Of a DNA stretch of 64,000 nt, positions 38,140-46,631 are shown piece by piece. The DNA comes from Gluconobacter albidus (GTDB taxonomy: Bacteria > Pseudomonadota > Alphaproteobacteria > Acetobacterales > Acetobacteraceae): contig NZ_BEWL01000011.1 of the NCBI RefSeq assembly GCF_002723915.1, positions 1-64,000 on the forward strand, given 5' to 3'. How positions within the stretch are numbered: the stretch's first letter is position 1; each line of letters opens with the position of its first letter. The position numbers and the translations under genes were made by a program. Below the pieces are notes generated by a model. That model searched no databases. It was given only the letters and a program-made list of their open reading frames with translations, and was not told where the DNA came from.

Positions 38140-38171
38140 AAAAAAATATCCTGCCCCGAAGGGCAGGATAT
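38140..38171 (-). terminator. Rho-independent terminator of the receptor gene
   Basis: Reading the minus strand, an 11-bp perfect stem closed by a TTCG loop (ATATCCTGCCC with GGGCAGGATAT) is followed directly by seven T residues. It lies 38 bases after the receptor stop, which makes it a textbook intrinsic terminator for that gene. Confidence 0.88.
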
Positions 38172-38208
38172 CGCAGAACCGGCAGGACAATGGTTCAGGA
38201 ACAGCCCC

Positions 38209-40782
38209 TCAGAACTGGAAGGCCGTCTTGACGTAATACATGCCGCCACTGAAGCCGTAAGGCGAGTTGTTGGGATAAATAAACGCATTCTGCAGTGCGG
38301 CGCGCGAGGCAGCGTTCGCCTTGCCCGGATAATGATTCCCAAGGTTGAAAGCGCCCCCTGCGATATGCCAGCGTTTGGTGATGTCATATCCCAGTTCAAG
38401 ATTGGTGATATAGGACGGCTTGGCATAGGTCCACTGGGCCTGCGTCAGAGACGGTGCCGCAACCCATGTATAAGACCCGAAACGCTGCTCCTGCACACGG
38501 GCCGAGAACGGTCCGCGATGCCAGACAACCGTCAGGTTCTCAATATTCTTGGGCGAAGAATGCAGCAGATATTCCGCATTCGTCCGGTTGAATGACGACA
38601 GCCCAAGCTGCTGAAGGGTCGAGGGGGTCGCGTTATGGTGCGAAATTTCACTATCCGCGATATTGAGGGAGAAGCGGAAGTCGAAATCACCAAGATGTCC
38701 AGTCTTCAGATGATAGGCCGTCGTGACGTCCCCACCATTCGTAACCGTATTGACCGGATTGCCGTAATAGGCCGCATACAGCACGTTGGGCAGCCCGGCC
38801 GCAGAGAGCAGGCTTTCCACTTCGGTCCCGCCGAACTGGGTGCTGTTATACAGACGGTCGTTGATGGAAATCCGATAGAGATTAGCCGTCAGCGTCCAGT
38901 TCGGCAGCAGCGTGGCATCCACACCAATGCTGTAGCTCCGGGACTGCTCACCCCGCAGCTTCGTTGCGCCCAGAACCTTGGCCCAGTTCGAATTCACCGG
39001 AAGCTGCGCCGTCCGGTATGTCGGGAATGTCGTTTCGGCAAAGAACCCTTCCTCCGCAAGCGTCGGCGCCCGGTATCCCGTGTTGACGTTCCCCCGGAAC
39101 GCAAGGTTCTTGCTCACATTATAGCGTGTTCCGACTGACCCCGAAGGATGAACGCCAAGATCGTCATAGCTGACCGCATGGCCACCGAGCGTCCATTCCC
39201 ATTTGGGCGTGACGTAGAAATCCAGATTGACGTGCCCATCAAAAATACCACGGTTCAGAATGCTGCCAGCCGCCGCAGGAATTCCGAATTTGTCCACCGC
39301 ACCCGCAGACGCCATTTTTCCGGCATTAGGCCCATCGAGAATGGGAACCCCGCCATTCTCCACAGACGCTTCATCACCCTTGCCAACCTGATAGGTATCG
39401 AAACGATAATCGAAACCATAACTCAGATTGACCGGACGTGGCAGAAAGGACGTCTTGATGATCTTCGTGCTGTTGAACCCGGCATCCAGCTCGGTAGAGA
39501 CAAACTGTCCCGTGTAAAAACTCGTCGGGCTGTCCAGTCCCATCGTGGGATTGTCTGTATCAACAATATGGTTGATCTGCTGATTACGACCATAATTGAC
39601 GAAGAAATCCCACTGCATTCCCAGAAAACTATGCGCGCGGATACCATTATTGACCTGAAAATCCCATTCCGCGGCATGCCACATCGGCTCCATACCATTC
39701 GGATGGAGCGCGCGCACAACGTTATCGTTGGACGGCGCACGATACGTCTCAGGCGCAATGATGTCCTTATGGGCAAAAGTCGAGGTATTGTAGACTTCCC
39801 AGTTATCCGTCACCGGATAGGCCATGTTGACGCTGGCGGTTTCAAGCAGCATCCGGATATTGCCTGCCAGACGCTGCACGTCCTTGCTGGCGGTCTCGTT
39901 GCGTGGATCCCCCGCAAAATACAGGTTGGACGGATAATCGCCCGAACGGTTGGTGGAAAGCTGGTTGTTGATCTGGGCCGCCACGTTCAGATAACCACCA
40001 TGACGCCCCAGGGCAAAGCCGTAATCGGCATTGCCATCGAAGGACTGCCCGTCTCCCGCATAAAAGCCGCTGTTCTGGAGATTGATCGAGCCGCCCTTGC
40101 TGTCTTTCTTCAGAACAATATTGACCGCACCGGCCTCGGCATCCTGACCGTACAGCGCACTCGCGCCTTCAGTAATGATCTCGACATGGTCAATCGCGCT
40201 GACCGGGATCAGGGACAGATCCGCCGGGTCCGTCCCGTAGTTCGGACCGGCCTGATAATAATTGAAATTGGCGTCCACATGCCGGCGCTTGCCGTTGACC
40301 AGCATCAGCGTCTGATCCGCGCCAAGATTTCGCAACTGCATCGTCTTGTTGAAGCCGTTGCTGCCCATGCCGCCGAAAGGAGATGACGTCACGGCAGCGG
40401 AAAGCTGGGACAGCGCGGCGAGGATGTTGGTCTGACCGGTCTCCTTGAGCTGCTGCGAGGAATACCGGAAAACCTGTACCGTACTATGCTCCCGCGTGGA
40501 GGCCGAAAAAACGCTTTCTCCTGGAACCTGCGTCCCGCGAACGGCAATGCTTTCCGTGTCCTTCGCACTGATCTGAGTCACCTTCCTGCGATCCGTTTTT
40601 TTAACGGAACGAGAGGAGGCGTCAGTGGGATGAGCAACATGGACGGTCTTTTTCCCGGACGACGAAGTCACGTCCCTGCCCTGTAATGTTCCTTGCGCCA
40701 GTGCAGCATGACACAGCGACGTCGTCAGAAGACACGCCGTGCTCAGGGAGAGAGAGCGGGAGAGGTATTTCAAGGCGAACAT
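38209..40782 (-). CDS. TonB-dependent outer-membrane receptor, paralogue of the pxp-linked receptor
   Basis: Outer-membrane TonB-dependent transporter of about 857 residues. Signal peptide MFALKYLSRSLSLSTACLL to HAALAQ, then a Ser/Lys linker, a TonB-box-like ESIAVRG, a plug (TMQLRNLGADQTLMLVNGKRR, YGQDAEAGAVNIVLKK) and a barrel ending in VKTAFQF with the C-terminal Phe. ATG 40782 was chosen because AGGAG lies 9 bases upstream and the signal peptide starts there; the open frame extends 41 residues further without one. It is a close relative of the receptor at 18927-21431. It is downstream of RidA, DUF4392 and dehydratase genes on the same strand, separated by 242 bases, and ends at a strong terminator. 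Confidence 0.92.
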   Translation of the reverse strand: MFALKYLSRSLSLSTACLLTTSLCHAALAQGTLQGRDVTSSSGKKTVHVAHPTDASSRSVKKTDRRKVTQISAKDTESIAVRGTQVPGESVFSASTREHSTVQVFRYSSQQLKETGQTNILAALSQLSAAVTSSPFGGMGSNGFNKTMQLRNLGADQTLMLVNGKRRHVDANFNYYQAGPNYGTDPADLSLIPVSAIDHVEIITEGASALYGQDAEAGAVNIVLKKDSKGGSINLQNSGFYAGDGQSFDGNADYGFALGRHGGYLNVAAQINNQLSTNRSGDYPSNLYFAGDPRNETASKDVQRLAGNIRMLLETASVNMAYPVTDNWEVYNTSTFAHKDIIAPETYRAPSNDNVVRALHPNGMEPMWHAAEWDFQVNNGIRAHSFLGMQWDFFVNYGRNQQINHIVDTDNPTMGLDSPTSFYTGQFVSTELDAGFNSTKIIKTSFLPRPVNLSYGFDYRFDTYQVGKGDEASVENGGVPILDGPNAGKMASAGAVDKFGIPAAAGSILNRGIFDGHVNLDFYVTPKWEWTLGGHAVSYDDLGVHPSGSVGTRYNVSKNLAFRGNVNTGYRAPTLAEEGFFAETTFPTYRTAQLPVNSNWAKVLGATKLRGEQSRSYSIGVDATLLPNWTLTANLYRISINDRLYNSTQFGGTEVESLLSAAGLPNVLYAAYYGNPVNTVTNGGDVTTAYHLKTGHLGDFDFRFSLNIADSEISHHNATPSTLQQLGLSSFNRTNAEYLLHSSPKNIENLTVVWHRGPFSARVQEQRFGSYTWVAAPSLTQAQWTYAKPSYITNLELGYDITKRWHIAGGAFNLGNHYPGKANAASRAALQNAFIYPNNSPYGFSGGMYYVKTAFQF

Positions 40783-41024
40783 TTTCACGCACTCCTGGGA
40801 TCTGGGGATCAAAAGGCAGCTTTCCGCCGGAATTTCTTCATATGAGACGCGATTACCTTCCCTCCGGCAGTGTTCGTTCCGCCCGGTCAGTATTTTCGCT
40901 TTCATTTCCAGTTGATAATACGAAAACTTGATACGTTATTGGAACGTTTATCTTGTTATCCGCGCCAATAAATTTCTTTTATACCCCTCTGGGGGACGAT
41001 CACAGCCGACCGGCCGGACAGGAA

Positions 41025-41486
41025 TCAGTCGATTTTGAACATGGCTTCCACCTCGACCGCCATCCCGGATGGCAACGAGGAGGTCCCGGTCGCGATCCGC
41101 ACATGGCATCCTGCGTCCCCCAGAACCTCCCCGAACAGATCGGAGGCACCGTTCAAAACTTTGGCCTGCTGTTCGAAGTCTTCCAAACACCGCACCACCC
41201 CCGCCACCCGGACGAGCCGCCTGATCCGGGACAAATCTCCCTCAAGGAAATTCCAGACATGCGCCAGGATGTTGAGCCCACACAGCCGCGCCGCCTGCTG
41301 CCCCTCCTCGACGGAAAGATCCCTGCCCACGACCCCCTTGTAGCGAAGATCGTCTCCCCAGCGTGGCCCCTGTCCCGCGACAAACAGAAAACCGTCGCAG
41401 GAGAGGATCGGCGTATAATTGCCTCGCGGAACACTGACGGGCGGAAGAATTACGCCACCCTCAAGCACAGCCCCCGCCTCACGCAC
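41025..41486 (-). CDS. RidA/YjgF family protein (deaminase type)
   Basis: Small cytoplasmic protein of 153 residues. RidA proteins hydrolyse reactive enamine/imine intermediates such as 2-aminoacrylate released by PLP enzymes. Motifs: LPPVSVPRGNYTPILSCDGFLFVAGQGPRWGD, GLNILAHVWNFLEGDLSRIRRLVRVAGVV, and the terminal VRIATGTSSLPSGMAVEVEAMF with the conserved Arg. It overlaps the DUF4392 gene by 8 bases and lies in the same operon as a serine/threonine dehydratase-like PLP enzyme, which would make exactly the intermediates RidA removes. Confidence 0.9.
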   Translation of the reverse strand: MREAGAVLEGGVILPPVSVPRGNYTPILSCDGFLFVAGQGPRWGDDLRYKGVVGRDLSVEEGQQAARLCGLNILAHVWNFLEGDLSRIRRLVRVAGVVRCLEDFEQQAKVLNGASDLFGEVLGDAGCHVRIATGTSSLPSGMAVEVEAMFKID

Positions 41487-42549
41487 GGATCTGCCTCCAG
41501 TCCCCGGACTGGCCCTGCCAGTTGGTGACCATCCCGAGATGACGTTGCAACGTTTTACGGAATACCTGAATCAAACCGCGCCATTCCTCCGCAGCAATTC
41601 CGTCCGTCGCAGGCTCCGGCCCCATGAACATCCCGTCCACACCGCCACTCGCCACACAGGCTTCAATACAGCGGACTTCCAGCTCCGGCTCGTGAAAAAC
41701 AGCCTGATTTTCCACCAGACAGGCCAGAGCCGCCACAAGACCGGTCGCCCCCCAGTTCGAGACATTCGCGACGATAAGATGGTCCGTTGCCGTCTCAGCC
41801 GCCACACCACCCCGTCCTTCAATGCCGCAGTCACGGGCCTTGGCGATCTTCTGTTTCAGTTCCGCAGCGATCACACCCATGCCGAGTTCATTGCCGCCAT
41901 CCCCGATCCCGATGGAACGCAGCCCCCGCACCCGTGCCTGTGCGAACAGGTAGTCCAGATCCGCAACCATTCCATCCAGCGGACGGCCACCCAGACCATG
42001 ATACAATCCCCTGTCATTGACGCCAGGCCGTTCGATCGCAATCAGGAGGCTCGGCTGAACCTGATCGAGCAATGCATCGCACGCTTTGCGACTGCCGGCG
42101 TCATCCTTGGGCACAGTCGCAACATAAACCGGCCGCAGATAGGGAACCGGTACGATCTTCCCGTCTGCGGGCAGATCGAACGGTGCAAGACCCGCGCCGC
42201 GACAGGTCGCGAACATCATCTCCCGCCAGTCCTCGTCCACGACAATGACCGTTTCGCGCGACAGGCCCAGAAAGATCGAGCGCGCAATAAATGCAGCGCC
42301 CACAGGCCCATCCGTTTCCGGAACGCCGCCGCCTTCGGGGAAACCCGTGGCGATCAGAACAGGCCCCGGACGCTCCGCCACCTGTCCGACAATCATCTCG
42401 GCCGCAGCCATGCACATGCTGCCCGGCTGACGCTTCTGGAGCGCAGCGTAAATCATGCCGATACTGCCAACACCCGTATAATCCAGCACCATGAAGTCAT
42501 CAATGGTTGCGGACAGACGTTCATACAGCGCTGTTCCACTCTTCAACAT
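41479..42549 (-). CDS. DUF4392 protein / D-glutamate cyclase C-half homologue
   Basis: A 356-residue cytoplasmic protein of the DUF4392 family, the C-terminal half of animal D-glutamate cyclase (DGLUCY). Motifs include VLIATGFPEGGGVPETDGPVGAAFIARSI, LIAIERPGVNDRGLYHGLGGRPL, and SIGIGDGGNELGMGVI. The Gly-rich and acidic blocks suggest a nucleotide- or metal-binding site, unproven. It lies 18 bases after the PLP dehydratase gene and overlaps RidA, so the three are one operon. Together with the DUF1445 gene of the same island it restores both DGLUCY halves as separate proteins, pointing to D-glutamate/5-oxo-D-proline interconversion. Confidence 0.85.
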   Translation of the reverse strand: MLKSGTALYERLSATIDDFMVLDYTGVGSIGMIYAALQKRQPGSMCMAAAEMIVGQVAERPGPVLIATGFPEGGGVPETDGPVGAAFIARSIFLGLSRETVIVVDEDWREMMFATCRGAGLAPFDLPADGKIVPVPYLRPVYVATVPKDDAGSRKACDALLDQVQPSLLIAIERPGVNDRGLYHGLGGRPLDGMVADLDYLFAQARVRGLRSIGIGDGGNELGMGVIAAELKQKIAKARDCGIEGRGGVAAETATDHLIVANVSNWGATGLVAALACLVENQAVFHEPELEVRCIEACVASGGVDGMFMGPEPATDGIAAEEWRGLIQVFRKTLQRHLGMVTNWQGQSGDWRQIRA

Positions 42550-42567
42550 TCTGAATACGCCTTTTAT

Positions 42568-43548
42568 TTACAGTATTGAAGAATAGACAGACGGATCGAC
42601 ATTCCCGCCACTCAGCACCGCCACCGTCACCTTCCCCCGTACATCGAGCTTTCCCGAAAGAATAGCCGCAAGCGGTGCGGCTCCGCCGGGCTCCGCCACA
42701 AGTTTGAAATGCTCGAAGCAGTTGGCCATGCCGACCCGGATCTCGGCATCATTCACAACCAGACCGTCCGCCAGCAGGGCGTGATTGGTCGGAAAGGTGA
42801 GTGCGCCCGGCGTAGGCACCATCAGCGAATCACACAGCGTGTTCATGCCAGCCGCGTTCTCGACCCGATGCCCGGACGCCAGCGATCTGGCCAGATCGTC
42901 AAACCCTGCGGGCTCCACGGAATAGATGGACGTTTCCGGGCGACAGGTGCGGACAGCCGTCGCAATCCCCGCCACCAGTCCACCGCCACTCGCACTGGAA
43001 AGCACATTGTCGGGCATGACACCCAGCTCCCGGCACTGCTCCATGATCTCAAGGCCCACCGTGCCCTGACCCGCCATGACGTTGAAATCATCATAGGGCG
43101 GAACAATGACGGCGCCCTCGGATTCCGCAATCTGCGCGCCGATTTCCTCGCGGTTTTCCGTCGCGCGGTCATAGAGCCTGACCTTGGCGCCATAACGGCG
43201 CGCACCCTCGATTTTCATCTGCGGGGCACTCTCGGGCATGATGATATGAGCCGGAATATCCAGCAGCGCACAGACCGCCGAAATCGCCAGGGCATGATTT
43301 CCCGAAGACCACGCCACCACACCGCCGCGCCGTTCGCCCGGCGTGAGTTGCAGAATACGGTTACAGGCCCCACGAAACTTGAACGAACCCGTTTTCTGAA
43401 GCATTTCCGGTTTAACCAGAATACGCCCCCCCAGCCTTTCGTTCAACACGGGACTTTCAAGAAGAGGCGTCCGGACCACATGATCGCGTATGCGACACGA
43501 CGCTGCGAATATTTCGGAAAAATTCAGCGTTCTGTTTTCAGACTGCAT
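42568..43548 (-). CDS. PLP-dependent serine/threonine dehydratase or serine racemase family enzyme
   Basis: Fold-type II PLP enzyme of about 326 residues, removing ammonia from serine, threonine or 3-hydroxyaspartate, or racemising serine. GSFKFRGA holds the PLP lysine (Lys57); WSSGNHALAIS is the substrate loop; SSASGGGLVAG is the phosphate-binding Gly loop; VLSGGNVD lies near the C-terminus. There is no regulatory domain. Start 43548 (MQSENRTLNF) was chosen because it matches the usual N-terminus; in-frame ATGs at 43593, 43584 and 43581 would add up to 15 residues. It leads the DUF4392-RidA operon. A hydroxyaspartate or D-amino acid role would fit the island. Confidence 0.87.
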   Translation of the reverse strand: MQSENRTLNFSEIFAASCRIRDHVVRTPLLESPVLNERLGGRILVKPEMLQKTGSFKFRGACNRILQLTPGERRGGVVAWSSGNHALAISAVCALLDIPAHIIMPESAPQMKIEGARRYGAKVRLYDRATENREEIGAQIAESEGAVIVPPYDDFNVMAGQGTVGLEIMEQCRELGVMPDNVLSSASGGGLVAGIATAVRTCRPETSIYSVEPAGFDDLARSLASGHRVENAAGMNTLCDSLMVPTPGALTFPTNHALLADGLVVNDAEIRVGMANCFEHFKLVAEPGGAAPLAAILSGKLDVRGKVTVAVLSGGNVDPSVYSSIL

Positions 43549-43721
43549 CACAGATACTTTCCCCACTTCTGATGGGGTCATCATTCTTTTCAAACGTTTC
43601 TCAAATCAAATATTATCTTTGTATAACCCGCCATAAAGAACGCTTATGCCTGCCGCACCTTCGCGCCCGATGCGGCCTCGCGTTTCGCCTGAAAAATCCC
43701 GTTTTTAAAAAATCTCCAGTT

Positions 43722-43740
43722 GACAATGATTCTCATTATC
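43722..43740 (+). promoter_or_regulatory. Fur box upstream of the siderophore receptor operon
   Basis: GACAATGATTCTCATTATC matches the 19-base Fur consensus at 16 of 19 positions. It overlaps a TTGACA -35 element at 43720-43725 and ends 40 bases before the receptor start, so iron-bound Fur would block the promoter. A -10 is less clear (near 43742-43748). Confidence 0.85.
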
Positions 43741-43780
43741 GAAATAGGAAGGGTAAATTTAGTTTTAATGAAGGCGCTCC

Positions 43781-46060
43781 ATGAGTTTCTCCCGGCTTAT
43801 CTGTGGTACGGCGTCCTGCCTCGCCCTGAGCGCACAGATCGCATCCGCAACCCCCTCTGATCCGCAGGACAAGCGCACGGGGAAAACCACGTCCGGCCAG
43901 ACCGCCGGGCCTGCGCAACCGAAAGCGACGGGTTCGCCTGCCGAAATCATCACCGTCACCGCAACAGGCCTGTCGCAGGCCGGAGCCTCGACCAAAACCC
44001 GCACACCCATCATCGAATCTCCCCAGACGATCTCGATCGTCAGCCGCGACGAAATCGAACTGCGCTCCTCCCCCACCATCGCCGACGCCCTCGCCTACAC
44101 CGCAGGCGTCCAGGCCGAACCACAGGGCATCGACAACCGGGTTGACGAAGTGTCCGTGCGTGGATTTGGGGCGGGCGGTTTTTCATCGAACAACAATTTC
44201 GTGGACGGCCTGCGCCTGCCCGCCGGCGGCCAGTGGACGCGCACATCGTTCGATCCGTTCGCCCTCCAGCAGATCGACGTCCTGAAAGGCCCCTCCGGAG
44301 CATTGTACGGCCAGACGGCGCCCGGCGGCGTGGTCAATCTGGTCACGAAACGTCCGACGGAAAAAAGCGAAGGCGAGTTCTTCCTCCAGAGCAGCGGATA
44401 TACCGATCTGGAAAACTGGCAGGGGCAGGCTTCCGGCGATATATCGGGAAAACTGACCCATAGCGGCAGCCTCACGGGCCGGATGGTCGCTCTGGCGAAA
44501 TATGGCGGCACACAGGTCAATGATGTCACGGCAGGCCGCTATTATGTCTCGCCCAGTCTGACATGGAAATTCGCCCCCCATTCGACATGGACACTGCTTG
44601 CGCAATACCAGCGCGATGTCGGCGGCTCGACATTCCAGTTCCTGCCCGCAACAGGCACGCTTTACGCATCCAAAGGCCGCTACATCGCCAATGATGCCAA
44701 TATCGGCGAACCCGACTGGAACACATTCGACCGCAATCAGGCTCTTTTCGGATCGTTCCTGGAACATCGCTTCAACCGTTTCCTGACGGTTCGGAACAAC
44801 GTCCGCTACACCTATCTCGACACGCTCTACCGCTCCACGGTCCTCTCAGGCGATACGCTTGCGAAATGTACCAGTACCGTTGCGGGATGCGTGGCGGGAG
44901 AGACGGTCAACCGCCGCGCCGTCGAAGGCCGGGGGCGGTCACAGGGCGTCGCCATGGACACACAGGTCGAAGGCCATGTCCGCACCGGCCCCGTACGTCA
45001 CCTCATCCTTGCCGGAACGGACTATTTCTATACGGACTGGAACCATGACCGCGATCTCGTCAGCGCGACACTGGTCAAGCCGCTTCTGAACATTTTCGAT
45101 CCTGTCAGCCGCGGCAGCGCGGGTTACGAAAGCAACCTGTCCCCGCAGGTCTATACGTCCACGGTCAGCCGCCAGAACGGAATCTATTTTCAGGACCAGC
45201 TCAAGTTCGAGCGCCTGCGCGTTACGATCGGCGGCCGTCAGGACTGGGCCAATGACAACACCTACAATATCCTGACCCGCAAACGCTACATCACCCCCTC
45301 GCAGGCCTTCACCTGGCGCGCGGGCGGCGTCTATCTGTTCGATAACGGACTGGCACCCTATTTCAGCTATGCCCAGTCCTTCCAGCCGACCGTCTCCGAT
45401 CCGTCCACGGCCAAGAACGGCCTGCCCTTCAAGCCGACCACCGGAGACCAGTACGAAGCCGGCATCCGCTACCAGTACGGCAAGAGCATCTATGTCACGT
45501 TCGGCGGTTATCAGATCACCCAGAAGAACATGACGACCCCCGACCCCGACGGCGAAACCTGCGGCACCGCGACCTGCCTGATCCAGACAGGCAAAGGTCG
45601 CGTCCGCGGCCTCGAACTCGAAGGGCGCGCCACCCTTCCATGGGACATGGCCGTGATCTTCACCGGAACGCGCAGCGACGCCCGCATCCGGCAGTCCAAC
45701 ACGGCAGGGCAGATCGGCAACTACCTGCCGCAGGCCCCGAAATGGATGGCCTCGCTCTTCATCGACCAGCGCATCCGCTACGGCGCTCTCCGCGGTCTGG
45801 GGGTCGGCGGCGGCGTGCGCTACACCGGCACAAGCTACGGCGACACGGCCAATAAACTGGCCATCCCGGACTACACACTGTTCGACACTTTCCTCCGCTA
45901 CGATGTCGGCGATGCCCACCCCGCCTATAAGGGCCTGATGCTCTCGCTCAACATGCGCAACGTCGCCAACAAGCGCTTCGTCGCAACCTGTACGGCGGTG
46001 GCCGCCTGCTATTACGGACAGGGCAGAAATCTCACCGCCCGGCTGGAATACCGCTGGTGA
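43781..46060 (+). CDS. TonB-dependent siderophore receptor
   Basis: Ferric-siderophore outer-membrane receptor of 759 residues. Signal peptide MSFSRLICGTASCLALSAQIASA; TonB-box region EIITVTATG; plug with SPQTISIVSRDEIE, SVRGFGAGG, FVDGLRLPAG, IDVLKGPSGALYGQTAPGGVVNLVTKRPT, the standard order of the FhuA/FpvA class; barrel ending in LEYRW with a terminal aromatic. A Fur box precedes it. Its stop overlaps the next start (GTGA), giving a four-gene iron operon with two small membrane proteins and a PepSY protein. Ligand unknown; ferrichrome or hydroxamate siderophores are common for this class. Confidence 0.94.
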   Translation: MSFSRLICGTASCLALSAQIASATPSDPQDKRTGKTTSGQTAGPAQPKATGSPAEIITVTATGLSQAGASTKTRTPIIESPQTISIVSRDEIELRSSPTIADALAYTAGVQAEPQGIDNRVDEVSVRGFGAGGFSSNNNFVDGLRLPAGGQWTRTSFDPFALQQIDVLKGPSGALYGQTAPGGVVNLVTKRPTEKSEGEFFLQSSGYTDLENWQGQASGDISGKLTHSGSLTGRMVALAKYGGTQVNDVTAGRYYVSPSLTWKFAPHSTWTLLAQYQRDVGGSTFQFLPATGTLYASKGRYIANDANIGEPDWNTFDRNQALFGSFLEHRFNRFLTVRNNVRYTYLDTLYRSTVLSGDTLAKCTSTVAGCVAGETVNRRAVEGRGRSQGVAMDTQVEGHVRTGPVRHLILAGTDYFYTDWNHDRDLVSATLVKPLLNIFDPVSRGSAGYESNLSPQVYTSTVSRQNGIYFQDQLKFERLRVTIGGRQDWANDNTYNILTRKRYITPSQAFTWRAGGVYLFDNGLAPYFSYAQSFQPTVSDPSTAKNGLPFKPTTGDQYEAGIRYQYGKSIYVTFGGYQITQKNMTTPDPDGETCGTATCLIQTGKGRVRGLELEGRATLPWDMAVIFTGTRSDARIRQSNTAGQIGNYLPQAPKWMASLFIDQRIRYGALRGLGVGGGVRYTGTSYGDTANKLAIPDYTLFDTFLRYDVGDAHPAYKGLMLSLNMRNVANKRFVATCTAVAACYYGQGRNLTARLEYRW

Positions 46061-46335
46061 GTCCGCCCCTGTCCTACGCTCTCGCAACCCTGTTCATCGC
46101 AGGGGGCGGAGCACTGCTCTATGCATGTTCCGCCAACCAGAAACTCCTGAACCACCCCCTGCAAGGCAACATTCCGGTTCTGCTCGGGGTCGGGTTTCTG
46201 CCTGCCGGAACGGCCATCCTGACAACCACAACGAGCTTCTGCACCGCCTGCCTGATGAGCATGACCCTGCTCATGATCGTCTGGTGCCTGCTGCCATTGA
46301 GCGCATCTCTTCTCGCGGCCAGATCCCGTCCATGA
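46057..46335 (+). CDS. Small membrane protein of the iron operon (DUF3325-like, tentative)
   Basis: A 92-residue protein with about three hydrophobic helices (YALATLFIAGGGALLYACSA, IPVLLGVGFLPAGTAILTTT, MTLLMIVWCLLPLSASLLAA). It starts at GTG 46057, which overlaps the receptor stop, and its stop overlaps the next ATG. Its position between a siderophore receptor and PepSY protein is where DUF3325 and DUF3649 small proteins usually lie; it fits DUF3325 best, but assignment is tentative. Probably acts at the inner membrane with the PepSY protein in iron release or reduction. Confidence 0.75.
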   Translation: MSPPLSYALATLFIAGGGALLYACSANQKLLNHPLQGNIPVLLGVGFLPAGTAILTTTTSFCTACLMSMTLLMIVWCLLPLSASLLAARSRP

Positions 46336-46631
46336 CGAAGCTGCCCCAAACCCTCGACAACCGGCACTGGGTCGCGAAAGTCTCCGCCGCCATCCTCGCG
46401 GGCGGCGGGATGACGTTCGCCATCATGGCCGTCCTCGGACGACTCATCGGCGCCAATGGCGACCCCAGAAGCCTCTCTGCCCAGGCCCTGATGTGGCTGA
46501 CGGCCGTTCTCTGGGTGCTGATGCTGGGAACCTGCTTCCTGTTCTCCACGGGCCGCCGGGCCTGGGCGGTGCTGGGCGGGGGCTGCGTCGCCTTCTGGGG
46601 TCTCTTCCTGCTCCTGAGAGCATTATCCTGA
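46332..46631 (+). CDS. Small membrane protein of the iron operon (DUF3649-like)
   Basis: A 99-residue protein with three predicted helices: VSAAILAGGGMTFAIMAVLG, LMWLTAVLWVLMLGTCFLFS and AWAVLGGGCVAFWGLFLLLRAL. The pattern of AAxLWxLMxxxCFLFS followed by RRAWAVL resembles DUF3649, found in siderophore operons and sometimes called an iron transporter. ATG 46332 overlaps the upstream stop and the stop overlaps the PepSY start (TGATG), so translation is coupled through all four genes. Confidence 0.8.
   Translation: MTKLPQTLDNRHWVAKVSAAILAGGGMTFAIMAVLGRLIGANGDPRSLSAQALMWLTAVLWVLMLGTCFLFSTGRRAWAVLGGGCVAFWGLFLLLRALS

Noticed and set aside
39148-40386. 412-residue plus-strand frame inside the receptor at 38209-40782
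   Set aside because: Antisense shadow rich in Arg and Ile; no motif or ribosome site supports it.
40985-41000. Short CCCC-TCT-GGGG hairpin after the RidA gene
   Set aside because: The stem is only four to five base pairs and no clear T-tract follows, so a terminator cannot be supported.
41419-42579. 386-residue plus-strand frame opposite DUF4392
   Set aside because: Antisense to a recognised family gene in an overlapping operon; no domain seen.
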